Origin: a virus
Length of the DNA stretch: 36,305 bases
IMG/VR virus record: IMGVR_UViG_3300042294_003760
Location: 1 to 36,305 of that record
Reading direction: 5' to 3' (one strand)
The notes beneath the pieces are model-generated. The model had not been told where the DNA came from. It saw only the letters and a program-made list of their open reading frames with translations, and made no database searches. The position numbers and the translations under genes are program-made. Shown piece after piece: positions 22,461 to 31,015 of this stretch (position 1 is the first letter of the stretch; each line of letters begins with the position of its first letter).

Positions 22461-25118
22461 TTAATCAAAAGTGAAGAATTTGTTAAAATTAGCATTAAAG
22501 ATAGGCATCCCCCACCCAATATCAGAATATAGTCCTTCAATTTTATTTTTCATTACTGAATCAAATAGTAGTCCTCTATTAATGTACTTTTCAATAAATT
22601 CAATAATTTGTGGAGGATCATTATAGCCATTAAATCCGATACAATCAATTTTAAATGGATTATCTTTTAAATATGCAATTAGCATTTTATCACCAATTTG
22701 GAATTTAGAGTATTGTTTATCTAATCCTTTAAATTGTAGTAAGTCATTGTAGCGGATAGCGGCTTTAGTATTGATTGGACATTTTAATCGTAGTTTACTA
22801 AATATTTCACCGTTTCTAGGACGTGAATCAATATATGATCCTAATTGCTTTAATCCAGTTGGTTTTAGTAATTGACGCCAATCAATTGTATTTACTTTAG
22901 TTTTAAATTCAAGTATTTGTTTATCGATATCTTGTTTTTGTTTACCAAACATGATTTGGTTTAGAATCGACTCGCCAAATTCACGGAATAATGGTGGAAA
23001 GTTAGACTTCATCAAATCCAATCCTTTCATGTCTAGCTCTTCAACTGTAACACCTTCCTTATTTACAATATACATTGCGTAACGACGTTTACCTGAGAAA
23101 TAGCCCCGTTCGATTACTACCTCTTGTTTTAATTCAAAATAGTGAGGTCGATCATGTAGATTAAATAAATCAACAATTAGTGTATCTAAATGTTTATTTG
23201 CTAATGATTGTATTTCGGTTGCAAGCTCTAACGTAGCAGCAATACAAGCAGCTTTATCAGTTAAATCAACACCTTCAGCTCGTAATAAATCCTTAACATG
23301 AATAAATAATGAATCGGTATCTGAAGTTATAATATAATCTTTATTATTTGTACCTAATCGCTCATTCATTATTTTATTACAGAATATAATCGATTCTTGA
23401 GTTAATCGTTGTCCTGTTAATGTAATGGCTTTAGATATCATCTTATGTCCATCAGTATAGCGCCACGAGTTCAGAGCAAATACACCATACACGTCATTTA
23501 ACTTAATTTTATATGCATGTTGGCGTCGGTTATAGAACTCGCCCATAGCAGTATCACCTGCTTTGTATGCTTTTTTCATTAGGTTCTTATACTCAACACG
23601 TTTATTAAACCAGTCAGTTAAGATTTCACACACGACTGATTGTTTATTTTTATCGAATATAACACCGGGAGCCGATATAATTAAGTTATTATTTTTAACA
23701 AAATTATACATTATACCTGCTGTTGTTTGTGTTTCTTTTATTGTTTTATCTGGTAGTAATTTTTCAACAATAACTGGGGTGTTAGGATCCATACCCTTTA
23801 ATTCATCTAAGGACCACTGATTATCAGTTTTATGTTTATTTTGGATACGACCTACTAATGTTTCAATACCAATATTTAAAGAACGAATAATTGATGGATA
23901 TAGCGATGTAAAGTCTAAGTCAATTACCCACTCGTATAATCCTGGTTCAGGTTCTTTTAAATAACCACCTGCATATTCAGATAATTCAATAATTCTATCA
24001 TATTCTTTTTTAGCCTCTTCTTTTTTATCACTATTCTGATAGTTAAATTCAGCTTTTTTACGTGATAAACCAGCTAGTTGTTTATTTGATGTTGTAGGTT
24101 TATTAGGTGATGCAATATTTTTACGTTTTAAATAAGTTAAAATAGCACCATCATTTAAAGTGGTTGAAAAATATATAGTTTTATAAGTTGTATGGCATAA
24201 ATGACATACTGTAACTGTTAGATCAATAAATTTTAATTTTTCCTCTAATTTAACTAAAATTTCAACGTCACGAATATTATATTCGATAAATTTCTGTACG
24301 TCTTCCTTAAATAATTTATCTAATGAACCATAATACTCAATTTTACCTAACTTAACATACTTAGTTCCAATATTACCTAATGCGTATGATGGTTCTTGTT
24401 TAGTTACATATTTTTTAAATAGTAACATATAATCTAAATGATTAATTCCTCCTATTTGGATTGGACATTCATCACTTTCATCATCTATGTATATTTTTCC
24501 AATTGGAGATAAACGGGAAGCTGTTACTCCACCATCATCAAATACGTTAACGATCCTGTTGTATGTATAAGGTACATCAAAGAATTCGCTGTTCCACCCC
24601 GAGATTATTGTTGGATCTATTTCATTCCATTTATCTAGGAACGCGAGCAGCAAGATTTTTTCTGAAACACAAGAGATAATAAATGTATTATCTTTTTGAG
24701 AACTTTCAAGTAATTGATTTTCATCTAATATATAGCAATAATATTGTTTTGTGTTTACATCATATAAAGCAATTGATGTTATTTTAGTAGGAGCATTAGC
24801 TACTGTTTGAGGTGTTAATGCACCTGCAATCTCGCACTCAATATCAAAAAATACTGTATTGTGGTATGATGGTGTATCGTCTGATTCTGAGTATAAATCA
24901 ACTAATACTCGAGTATCTTTATCAACATCTTTTTCTAAACAATCATCTGAATATGTTTTAGTTGGTGATACTTTATCACCAAACAATGTTAAATATTGAC
25001 CTTGTGGATCTGGTTTGTAAAATGTTGGTTGGTATTTAAATTCTTTTTTCCAACCAAATATATCATCACGTAGATAATATAGTTTAGTTTTTCTATCGTA
25101 ATAAATTGCTTGATACAT
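22461..25118 (-). CDS. Family B replicative DNA polymerase, gp43-like
   Basis: An 885-aa protein with 3'-5' exonuclease and polymerase domains. Exo I has FFDIECE at 90-96 (D92, E94). Exo II has SGWNSEFFD at 173-181. Exo III has EYNIRD at 279-284. Polymerase motif A has DLDFTSLYPSI at 400-410. Motif B has KIKLNDVYG at 537-545. Motif C has SDTDS at 599-603. All catalytic residues appear intact. It is T4 gp43-like in size (898 aa) and lies upstream of the gp45-like clamp. A motif-like promoter precedes it. Confidence 0.96.
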   Translation of the reverse strand: MYQAIYYDRKTKLYYLRDDIFGWKKEFKYQPTFYKPDPQGQYLTLFGDKVSPTKTYSDDCLEKDVDKDTRVLVDLYSESDDTPSYHNTVFFDIECEIAGALTPQTVANAPTKITSIALYDVNTKQYYCYILDENQLLESSQKDNTFIISCVSEKILLLAFLDKWNEIDPTIISGWNSEFFDVPYTYNRIVNVFDDGGVTASRLSPIGKIYIDDESDECPIQIGGINHLDYMLLFKKYVTKQEPSYALGNIGTKYVKLGKIEYYGSLDKLFKEDVQKFIEYNIRDVEILVKLEEKLKFIDLTVTVCHLCHTTYKTIYFSTTLNDGAILTYLKRKNIASPNKPTTSNKQLAGLSRKKAEFNYQNSDKKEEAKKEYDRIIELSEYAGGYLKEPEPGLYEWVIDLDFTSLYPSIIRSLNIGIETLVGRIQNKHKTDNQWSLDELKGMDPNTPVIVEKLLPDKTIKETQTTAGIMYNFVKNNNLIISAPGVIFDKNKQSVVCEILTDWFNKRVEYKNLMKKAYKAGDTAMGEFYNRRQHAYKIKLNDVYGVFALNSWRYTDGHKMISKAITLTGQRLTQESIIFCNKIMNERLGTNNKDYIITSDTDSLFIHVKDLLRAEGVDLTDKAACIAATLELATEIQSLANKHLDTLIVDLFNLHDRPHYFELKQEVVIERGYFSGKRRYAMYIVNKEGVTVEELDMKGLDLMKSNFPPLFREFGESILNQIMFGKQKQDIDKQILEFKTKVNTIDWRQLLKPTGLKQLGSYIDSRPRNGEIFSKLRLKCPINTKAAIRYNDLLQFKGLDKQYSKFQIGDKMLIAYLKDNPFKIDCIGFNGYNDPPQIIEFIEKYINRGLLFDSVMKNKIEGLYSDIGWGMPIFNANFNKFFTFD

Positions 25119-25132
25119 ATAACTTTTTTATT

Positions 25133-25150
25133 GTAAATATAATTAAGAAA
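25133..25150 (-). promoter_or_regulatory. Candidate promoter of the polymerase gene
   Basis: Minus strand TTTCTTAATTATATTTAC, a strong match to the repeated motif, 14 bases before the ATG at 25118. Confidence 0.42.
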
Positions 25151-25160
25151 CTTTATACAG

Positions 25161-26240
25161 TTACAATAATAATTTAACTTGATGTAATGCAGATGCAATT
25201 ACCTGGTGCATATCATAATATTTGTAATCAGCTAATCGTCCTCCAAATATATGTTTTTCCTCTTGTAGCATTAATTTTTTATATAGATCATATTTTTTAT
25301 TATTTTTTTCATCATTTATAGGATAATAAGGCTCACCTGTAGTTGATGGATATTCACGAGTAATAATAGTATGATCTTGTTTTCCAAATTCAAAGTGTTT
25401 ATGCTCAACAATTCGAGTATATGGAATTTCTTCTTCATTATAATTTATAAGAGCATTCCCCTGATAATCAGGAATGTCAAGATATTCGCTTTCAAATCGT
25501 AATGAACGATAATCTAAATTTCCATAAGCATATCCATAAAACTTATCTATAGGTCCTGTGTATATTACTTTATGTGCTAAATTATCTAAATTTTCTTTAT
25601 CTTCTAAATAATCTATATTTAGTTTTACTTCAATACCTTTTAATAATTTTTCAAATATTTGAGTGTAACCACCAATAGGAATACCTTGATACTTATCATT
25701 AAAATAGTTATCATCATAAGTTAATCTAATAGGTAATCGTTTAATGATTGAAGATGGTAGTTCTTTAGGACTTCTTCCCCATTGTTTAGTAGTATATCCT
25801 TTAATAAAACGTTCGTATATTTTTTCTCCTACTTGAGATAAAATCCATTCTTCTAAATTTTTAGGTTTATCATTTGGTATCCTTTCTAAATCTAATATTA
25901 ACTCAGCTTGTTGAGGGGTAGTTACTCCATACACTTGATGCAAAGTCATTAAATTAATAGGAAACGAGTATATATTACTTTTATATTTAACTTTAGGCCG
26001 TAAAGTAAAATGATTAAATTCAGCAAATTGGTTTATATAATCCCATACTTGTTTATTACTAGTATGAAATATATGAGGACCATAAACATGAATGTTAATT
26101 CCACCTACATCAGCAGTATAACAATTTCCACCTATGTGGTCTCGTTTATCAATCACTAATACTTTTTTACCTGCATTAGTTAATTCTCTAGCACATATAG
26201 AACCGAATAATCCAGCTCCAATAATTAAATAATCGTACAT
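25161..26240 (-). CDS. glf: UDP-galactopyranose mutase
   Basis: A 359-aa flavoenzyme that converts UDP-galactopyranose to UDP-galactofuranose. Seen: FAD-binding DYLIIGAGLFGSICAREL, IDKRDHIGGNCYTAD, NIHVYGPHIFHTSNKQVWDYI, YTTKQWGRSPKELP, and a C-terminal FGGRLADYKYYDMHQVI. All these blocks are standard for Glf. The product donates Galf to glycans or proteins, so it feeds some transferase of the cassette. It ends just before the polymerase promoter and follows the epimerase gene. Confidence 0.95.
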   Translation of the reverse strand: MYDYLIIGAGLFGSICARELTNAGKKVLVIDKRDHIGGNCYTADVGGINIHVYGPHIFHTSNKQVWDYINQFAEFNHFTLRPKVKYKSNIYSFPINLMTLHQVYGVTTPQQAELILDLERIPNDKPKNLEEWILSQVGEKIYERFIKGYTTKQWGRSPKELPSSIIKRLPIRLTYDDNYFNDKYQGIPIGGYTQIFEKLLKGIEVKLNIDYLEDKENLDNLAHKVIYTGPIDKFYGYAYGNLDYRSLRFESEYLDIPDYQGNALINYNEEEIPYTRIVEHKHFEFGKQDHTIITREYPSTTGEPYYPINDEKNNKKYDLYKKLMLQEEKHIFGGRLADYKYYDMHQVIASALHQVKLLL

Positions 26241-26250
26241 AATCTATTTA

Positions 26251-26266
26251 AAATAAATTAAGAAAA
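26251..26266 (-). promoter_or_regulatory. Candidate promoter of glf
   Basis: Minus strand TTTTCTTAATTTATTT, about 10 bases before the ATG at 26240, overlapping the stop codon of the upstream epimerase gene. Confidence 0.35.
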
Positions 26267-27253
26267 CATTTGAGATTGAATCCATTTATACGTTTTTTCC
26301 AAACCAATATAAAGCGGTTGTGTAGGTTCCCAGCCTAATTTTTCTTTAATTAGTGTATTATCTGATGTTCTACCTCTAACACCTTGTGGGCCAGGAATAT
26401 TTTTAATTCCTGCTCGTTTACCTGCTAGTTTAATTACCATTCTAGTTAAACTATTCATTGAAATTATATAATCGGAACCAATATTAATAGGTTCAATATA
26501 ATTTGATTTCATTAAGCGGCGAACACCTTCAATTGCTTCATCAATATATAAAAATGAACGTGTTTGTAGACCATCACCCCACACTTCAATTTCTTCATCC
26601 ATTAATGAATCAGCTACTTTGCGGCATATTGCTGCTGGTGCTTTTTCTTTTCCCCCATAAAATGTACCTTCAGGTCCAAATACATTATGAAAACGAGCAA
26701 CACGAATATCTAATCCATAATTACGATTGTATGTTGCATATAATCGCTCTGAAAATAATTTTTCCCACCCATATTCTGAATCGGGATAAGCAGGATATAC
26801 TGAATTTTCTGTGCAAATTGGGTTTTCAGGATCTAATTGATTGTGCTCATTATAAACACAAGCAGATGAAGCATAAAATATTTTTTTAATTGATTTTTTA
26901 TGAGCTTCACGTACTACATTTAAATTAATTAACATAGAATTATGCACTACCTCCGCATCATTATCACCAGTATTAATATAACCAGCACCTCCCATATCTG
27001 CAGCTAGCTGATACACTTCATCAAATGAGTTCTCGTTATCCTGTTCTGATAATTGATGTGGGGCGTATAATACTTTAGATACTAATGATGGATTTCTTAA
27101 ATCTCCAATAATAAATTCATCAGCTTCTGATGAGGAAAATTCAGGTAATTTCAAATCAACTCCCCTTACCCAATATCCTTCAGATTTTAATCTTTTAACT
27201 AAATGGCTCCCTATAAAACCTCCTGCTCCTAATACTAGTGCTTTTTTATTCAT
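26258..27253 (-). CDS. GDP-mannose 3,5-epimerase-like enzyme
   Basis: A 331-aa extended SDR. The NAD loop GAGGFIGSHLVKRL is at 9-22. YASSACVYNE at 127-136 supplies the active-site Cys (C132). SEYGWEKLF at 159-167 has the Tyr-x3-Lys pair. GGKEKAPAAICRK at 200-212 supplies the second catalytic Lys. VWGDGLQTRSFLYIDE and IPGPQGVRGRTSDN are specific to plant and bacterial GDP-mannose 3,5-epimerases. The product would be GDP-L-galactose (some family members also make GDP-L-gulose). In this cassette it probably supplies an unusual donor. It overlaps the next gene by 8 bases. Confidence 0.85.
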   Translation of the reverse strand: MNKKALVLGAGGFIGSHLVKRLKSEGYWVRGVDLKLPEFSSSEADEFIIGDLRNPSLVSKVLYAPHQLSEQDNENSFDEVYQLAADMGGAGYINTGDNDAEVVHNSMLINLNVVREAHKKSIKKIFYASSACVYNEHNQLDPENPICTENSVYPAYPDSEYGWEKLFSERLYATYNRNYGLDIRVARFHNVFGPEGTFYGGKEKAPAAICRKVADSLMDEEIEVWGDGLQTRSFLYIDEAIEGVRRLMKSNYIEPINIGSDYIISMNSLTRMVIKLAGKRAGIKNIPGPQGVRGRTSDNTLIKEKLGWEPTQPLYIGLEKTYKWIQSQMFS

Positions 27254-27959
27254 AATTTGATATTATTTTATTATATGCGTTTTTATAAGATTCGTATAAA
27301 TTAGGATCTCCGTTTCCTGTGTTGTGAATTACAAATGGTTTTGAGTTAGTTGAAGGATTAGATATATTTTCTTCGATATCAATATTTTTTAAAACATCCC
27401 AATCTTTACTAGTTACCCAAAATACATCACAATTAGTATCTAATTGTACTTTTTTATTATCTTCAAAATTATTATAAACCCATACCCCAAGTAATCCTTG
27501 ATCTATATCAGTTGGGTAAAGTTTATAAATTTCAAACAATTCATCAACCATTATTTTTAAATCACCAGCATATCCCATAAAAGTTCCAGCATTAACATAT
27601 TTGTAGTCTGAATTTATAGTATCAAATTTATGTTGAAATTTTCCCCACTGGTATGTAAATAATTTCTCTGATGATATTAATATTTTTGTATTTTTTTGAT
27701 GAAATTGAGATAAAGTATATTCTACAGTATTGTTAAATAAAGTATCGTATCCATCCATTACTAATATAACTTCTTCAGGGTTAATATCTTTAAGATAATC
27801 TTGTAGTATATATAATCTGTTGGTAAAATTTGTAAAAGTATGTCCTATTCCAATTAATTCAACATCTACACCAAAATATTTAGCTGTATTTAATAAATAT
27901 TCTGCTTTAGTTTCAGCAGTTTTTAAATCTGATTCTATTCCCCAAACTAATATTTTCAT
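27246..27959 (-). CDS. PLOD/LH3-type glycosyltransferase domain protein
   Basis: A 237-aa protein with the pattern of the glycosyltransferase domain of procollagen lysyl hydroxylase 3. ILVMDGYDTLF at 65-75 matches the D..D donor site. TKILISSEKLF and YVNAGTFMGYAGDL at 121-134 follow. DIDQGLLGVW at 151-160 carries another acidic motif, and KPFVIHNTGNGDP at 207-219 resembles the conserved H..NG end. LH3 adds galactose and glucose to hydroxylysine of collagen. No hydroxylase domain is fused here. A hydroxy-amino-acid acceptor is an attractive inference, and the 2OG oxygenase in the cassette strengthens it. Confidence 0.75.
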   Translation of the reverse strand: MKILVWGIESDLKTAETKAEYLLNTAKYFGVDVELIGIGHTFTNFTNRLYILQDYLKDINPEEVILVMDGYDTLFNNTVEYTLSQFHQKNTKILISSEKLFTYQWGKFQHKFDTINSDYKYVNAGTFMGYAGDLKIMVDELFEIYKLYPTDIDQGLLGVWVYNNFEDNKKVQLDTNCDVFWVTSKDWDVLKNIDIEENISNPSTNSKPFVIHNTGNGDPNLYESYKNAYNKIISNYE

Positions 27960-27960
27960 T

Positions 27961-28731
27961 TTAATTTTTAAAAAGTTTATGGATCATTTTAAATCCTTCT
28001 ACATATTCTGCATTAAATCTATATGAAGAACGTTCATTTTGTTTTTGAATTCCATTTTTTATTGATTCTGGAGTTTTGTAATAAAATGGATGTATAAGAA
28101 AAGGTTGATTTTCCATATCTAAATCTAATCCTAATTCTTTAAATAATTTACCTATACAAATATCTTCAAAAACTTCAGTAGAACCTTTACTTATATTATC
28201 ACAGGTGAGTTCAAGATATCTATCCCCATGTGATACTACTTGCTCAACTAAATCTCTTGAAATATAATTATATGCACTAATAACAAACCATATATCTTTC
28301 ATCCCCGCAATAGCTCCAGTATATAATTTTTTACAAGGAAGCATTTTACTTTCTTCTATTATTTTATTAACATCTAAATAAGAAGTACAGTTAGTTCTAA
28401 ACAATACATCAAAATCAAAATGTTCTAATAAATACTTAAAAGCATAATATGTTTTTATACCTCTAGGATCTATATCATCTGTATAATCTAATAGATCAGC
28501 ACAATTTATATAAAGTTGATTTTCATCTTGAATATATTTATAAGGTTCATTATTAAAATCTATATTTAAGTCTAAATCACTTTTAATAGTTTGATATGCT
28601 CGACTCCCACAATATTTTATAGTTGGAATTTTTAAATCTATAAATTTACTTAAACAATAATCATTATGTAAGTTTGAAATTTCTTCATATCTTTTATCTA
28701 ATGTGTATTGACTTAATACTATTAATTTCAT
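27961..28731 (-). CDS. Putative glycosyltransferase, GT31-like fold
   Basis: A 256-aa protein. KTYYAFKYLLEHFDFDVLFRTNCTSYLD places an R.N.S.LD motif where GT31 beta-1,3-transferases carry the DxD site. YNYISRDLVEQVV and EVFEDICIGKLFKELGL match the later EDV.xG motif of that family. The assignment is by pattern only. The donor is unknown. It is closely packed with the PLOD-like gene (one base apart). Confidence 0.65.
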   Translation of the reverse strand: MKLIVLSQYTLDKRYEEISNLHNDYCLSKFIDLKIPTIKYCGSRAYQTIKSDLDLNIDFNNEPYKYIQDENQLYINCADLLDYTDDIDPRGIKTYYAFKYLLEHFDFDVLFRTNCTSYLDVNKIIEESKMLPCKKLYTGAIAGMKDIWFVISAYNYISRDLVEQVVSHGDRYLELTCDNISKGSTEVFEDICIGKLFKELGLDLDMENQPFLIHPFYYKTPESIKNGIQKQNERSSYRFNAEYVEGFKMIHKLFKN

Positions 28732-28735
28732 TATT

Positions 28736-29329
28736 TTATTTTTTAGTTATTTCTAAAATAATATCATCTCCTCTTCCTTTAATTTCTCTGAAGTCAAAAA
28801 AGCGAAAATCATGTAAATTACTATCTAACAATGAAACTAATTGTTCTCCAACTAGGGGAGATGGATCCTGACTAAGATAAAATATATCTTCTATTATTAA
28901 TTTCCCTCCAAATTTTAATTTAGGTAACCATTTTTTAATACATAATTCATGAGATTCAAAAGTATGAGGCCCATCATCTATAATATAATCAAAATAATTA
29001 TTTTCAAATTTATTTGTAACATCATTACAATAAGCATCTCCCCAAATCATTTCAGCTCCTGGAATATGTTTAAATTTTGATCTTCTTAGATTACCAAATA
29101 TACCACTATCGTCATCTATTCCGATTATGTTAGCATTTACAAACCAACTCTTCCATAACTTTAAAGAACTTCCTTCCCAAATTCCAATCTCTAAAAAATT
29201 TAAATCTTTAGATCTTTTATCTGAGAATTCTAAATCATAGTAATGTTCTATATATGAATGATTAGTTCCCTTATCACAATCCCAAATATTATTAGATTGT
29301 CCGTCTGTGTAAAAATCTTTAAATTTCAT
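28736..29329 (-). CDS. SAM-dependent methyltransferase
   Basis: A 197-aa class I methyltransferase. FLEIGIWEGSSLKLWKSWF is a SAM-binding motif I of the Methyltransf_24 and cephalosporin hydroxylase type. ANIIGIDDDSG supplies the ribose-binding acid. FDYIIDDGPHTFESHELC is motif IV-like. Such enzymes methylate sugars and phenolics. Its location between transferases suggests sugar methylation in this cassette. It overlaps the next gene by 11 bases. Confidence 0.75.
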   Translation of the reverse strand: MKFKDFYTDGQSNNIWDCDKGTNHSYIEHYYDLEFSDKRSKDLNFLEIGIWEGSSLKLWKSWFVNANIIGIDDDSGIFGNLRRSKFKHIPGAEMIWGDAYCNDVTNKFENNYFDYIIDDGPHTFESHELCIKKWLPKLKFGGKLIIEDIFYLSQDPSPLVGEQLVSLLDSNLHDFRFFDFREIKGRGDDIILEITKK

Positions 29330-30323
29330 TTTTCTTTAATTTTATTAATTCCCATTCATTTAAATCTGTAATTGTTATAGGATTTGGAATAACACCTTTA
29401 AATACATCAGGATGAGCTGCGGTATCTTTAAATGATACCCCAGAATATATTTCCCAATCTAATAAACTACGTTCTTTTCCACAACCATATACTCCTAATT
29501 CATTACCTGCTACTATTTTATTATATTTTTGAGAACTAATATGGGATTTTTGATCAATAACTTTTTGATCAAATGTATTCCAATGACGTTTTCTATGTGA
29601 AAAATTATATTTTAAATGCCAAATTACAAATTTATTCGGATTAAATATATCATATCCGTTAGTATAGCTTCTTAAAGTTAATGTAGGTTCTTCACCAGCA
29701 AAGTATAAATCAGAATCATAGGGTACATCTTTAACCCATTTTCCAACAGTAAATAACAAAGCAGCACTTATATGCCTAGCAGGAATTGGTTTTGAAATAT
29801 CCTCAGCTGGTAAAAATCCATACATAAAATGAATACCACCAGCACTATCTAATTTTTGTTTTTGAATAACACTATCACGGTAAATACCATCTATAAAATC
29901 TACAGGTTCCCATTCTAAATGAGGTAAAGCACCTTCTGCTGATAAATCATAATAATATGGGGGACCAACTGATATTACTGCTTTGTCTGTTGGTAACTCA
30001 TTGTACATATTAATTAATATTTCATCCCAATCTTGGGCAAATAATGTGTGAGAATCTATCTGAAAGTAGTATTCTTCATCATTAAAGAATTTTTGTTGAA
30101 TAATACTTCTAGCCCAACACACACTTCCTTCTACATCTTCCCAACATACTTTGTAAGATTGTACTTGAGGTATATCATCTAATGCAGTTATATCTTCTTC
30201 ATCATCATATTGCCAACAAATTCCAATTCTAACATTTTCAGGATGTTTAGCTTTAGATAAACAACTATTAACAGTTTTTATCAGTTCTTTATCTCTATAT
30301 GAGGCTATACTTACAAAAATCAT
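29319..30323 (-). CDS. GT60/Gnt1-like glycosyltransferase
   Basis: A 334-aa protein of the GlcNAc transferase family PF11397 (GT60). MIFVSIASYRDKELIKTVNSCL opens the fold. SVCWARSIIQQKFF and YYFQIDSHTLFAQDWDEIL at about 86-104 hold the DSH donor motif. YFAGEEPTLTLRSYTNGYDIFNPNKF and VIWHLKY follow. Known founding member: Dictyostelium Gnt1, which adds GlcNAc to hydroxyproline on Skp1. A bacteriophage copy next to a prolyl-hydroxylase-like gene is striking. Donor and acceptor are inferred. Confidence 0.85.
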   Translation of the reverse strand: MIFVSIASYRDKELIKTVNSCLSKAKHPENVRIGICWQYDDEEDITALDDIPQVQSYKVCWEDVEGSVCWARSIIQQKFFNDEEYYFQIDSHTLFAQDWDEILINMYNELPTDKAVISVGPPYYYDLSAEGALPHLEWEPVDFIDGIYRDSVIQKQKLDSAGGIHFMYGFLPAEDISKPIPARHISAALLFTVGKWVKDVPYDSDLYFAGEEPTLTLRSYTNGYDIFNPNKFVIWHLKYNFSHRKRHWNTFDQKVIDQKSHISSQKYNKIVAGNELGVYGCGKERSLLDWEIYSGVSFKDTAAHPDVFKGVIPNPITITDLNEWELIKLKKNEI

Positions 30324-31015
30324 AGACTGTAGTTATAATATTGAGGGCGCAAATTAGCACGTTTTAAATGTTCATTTTTAAAATCATAGAATTCTTTTCT
30401 AGGTCTTCCATGAAATCCAAAAGGTTCTATACCTTCTAAATCTATTTCATGTAGTTCATGAGAAAAATGTTTTGCTACTTCTAAAGGAGCAAACTTACAC
30501 CCATTACTTTCTAATAAGCTTCTATTATGGATACAATAAAAAGCATCTTCATGCCACGTATCAAAATCCATAGTTCGATTTCTAAAATCTAATTGTATAG
30601 GTAAATTAATAAGTTTTTTAGATCTTAAACAAAACCCACCATTTCCTACTCTAGTATTTCCTGTAAATCCCCACTGTGGCTCATCAGGCCAAGGAGCACC
30701 TATATAATCATATTCTAAGAATATATCAGTCCATTTGTGAGGATTAATAATAAAACCATCAGCTTGTACTAATAAAACAAAATCGGTATTAATATACTGA
30801 GGAAATTTATTTACCATGAAAAAACTATATTCATTTTGGCTTTTTATTTCTTCACATTCTATCCATTCGATTCCAGGCTCGTTTATTTCTTTATGTGTAA
30901 TGAATTTAGTTTCAGCAAATTTAAAATATTGAGATGAATAATTTAAAGCTCTTACGTGGTCATCTATATGAACACTACTTACTGTGCATAAAGTAACATT
31001 ATCAAGTTTTATCAT
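30320..31015 (-). CDS. DUF5672-type putative glycosyltransferase
   Basis: A 231-aa protein. FVLLVQADGFIINPHKWTDIF, DYIGAPWPDE, VGNGGFCLRSKKL, WHEDAFYCIHNRSLLE and EPFGFHGRPR are the ordered conserved blocks I associate with DUF5672, a GT-A-related family found with polysaccharide genes. It overlaps the GT60 gene by 4 bases, so the two are likely coupled. The reaction is not known. Confidence 0.72.
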   Translation of the reverse strand: MIKLDNVTLCTVSSVHIDDHVRALNYSSQYFKFAETKFITHKEINEPGIEWIECEEIKSQNEYSFFMVNKFPQYINTDFVLLVQADGFIINPHKWTDIFLEYDYIGAPWPDEPQWGFTGNTRVGNGGFCLRSKKLINLPIQLDFRNRTMDFDTWHEDAFYCIHNRSLLESNGCKFAPLEVAKHFSHELHEIDLEGIEPFGFHGRPRKEFYDFKNEHLKRANLRPQYYNYSL

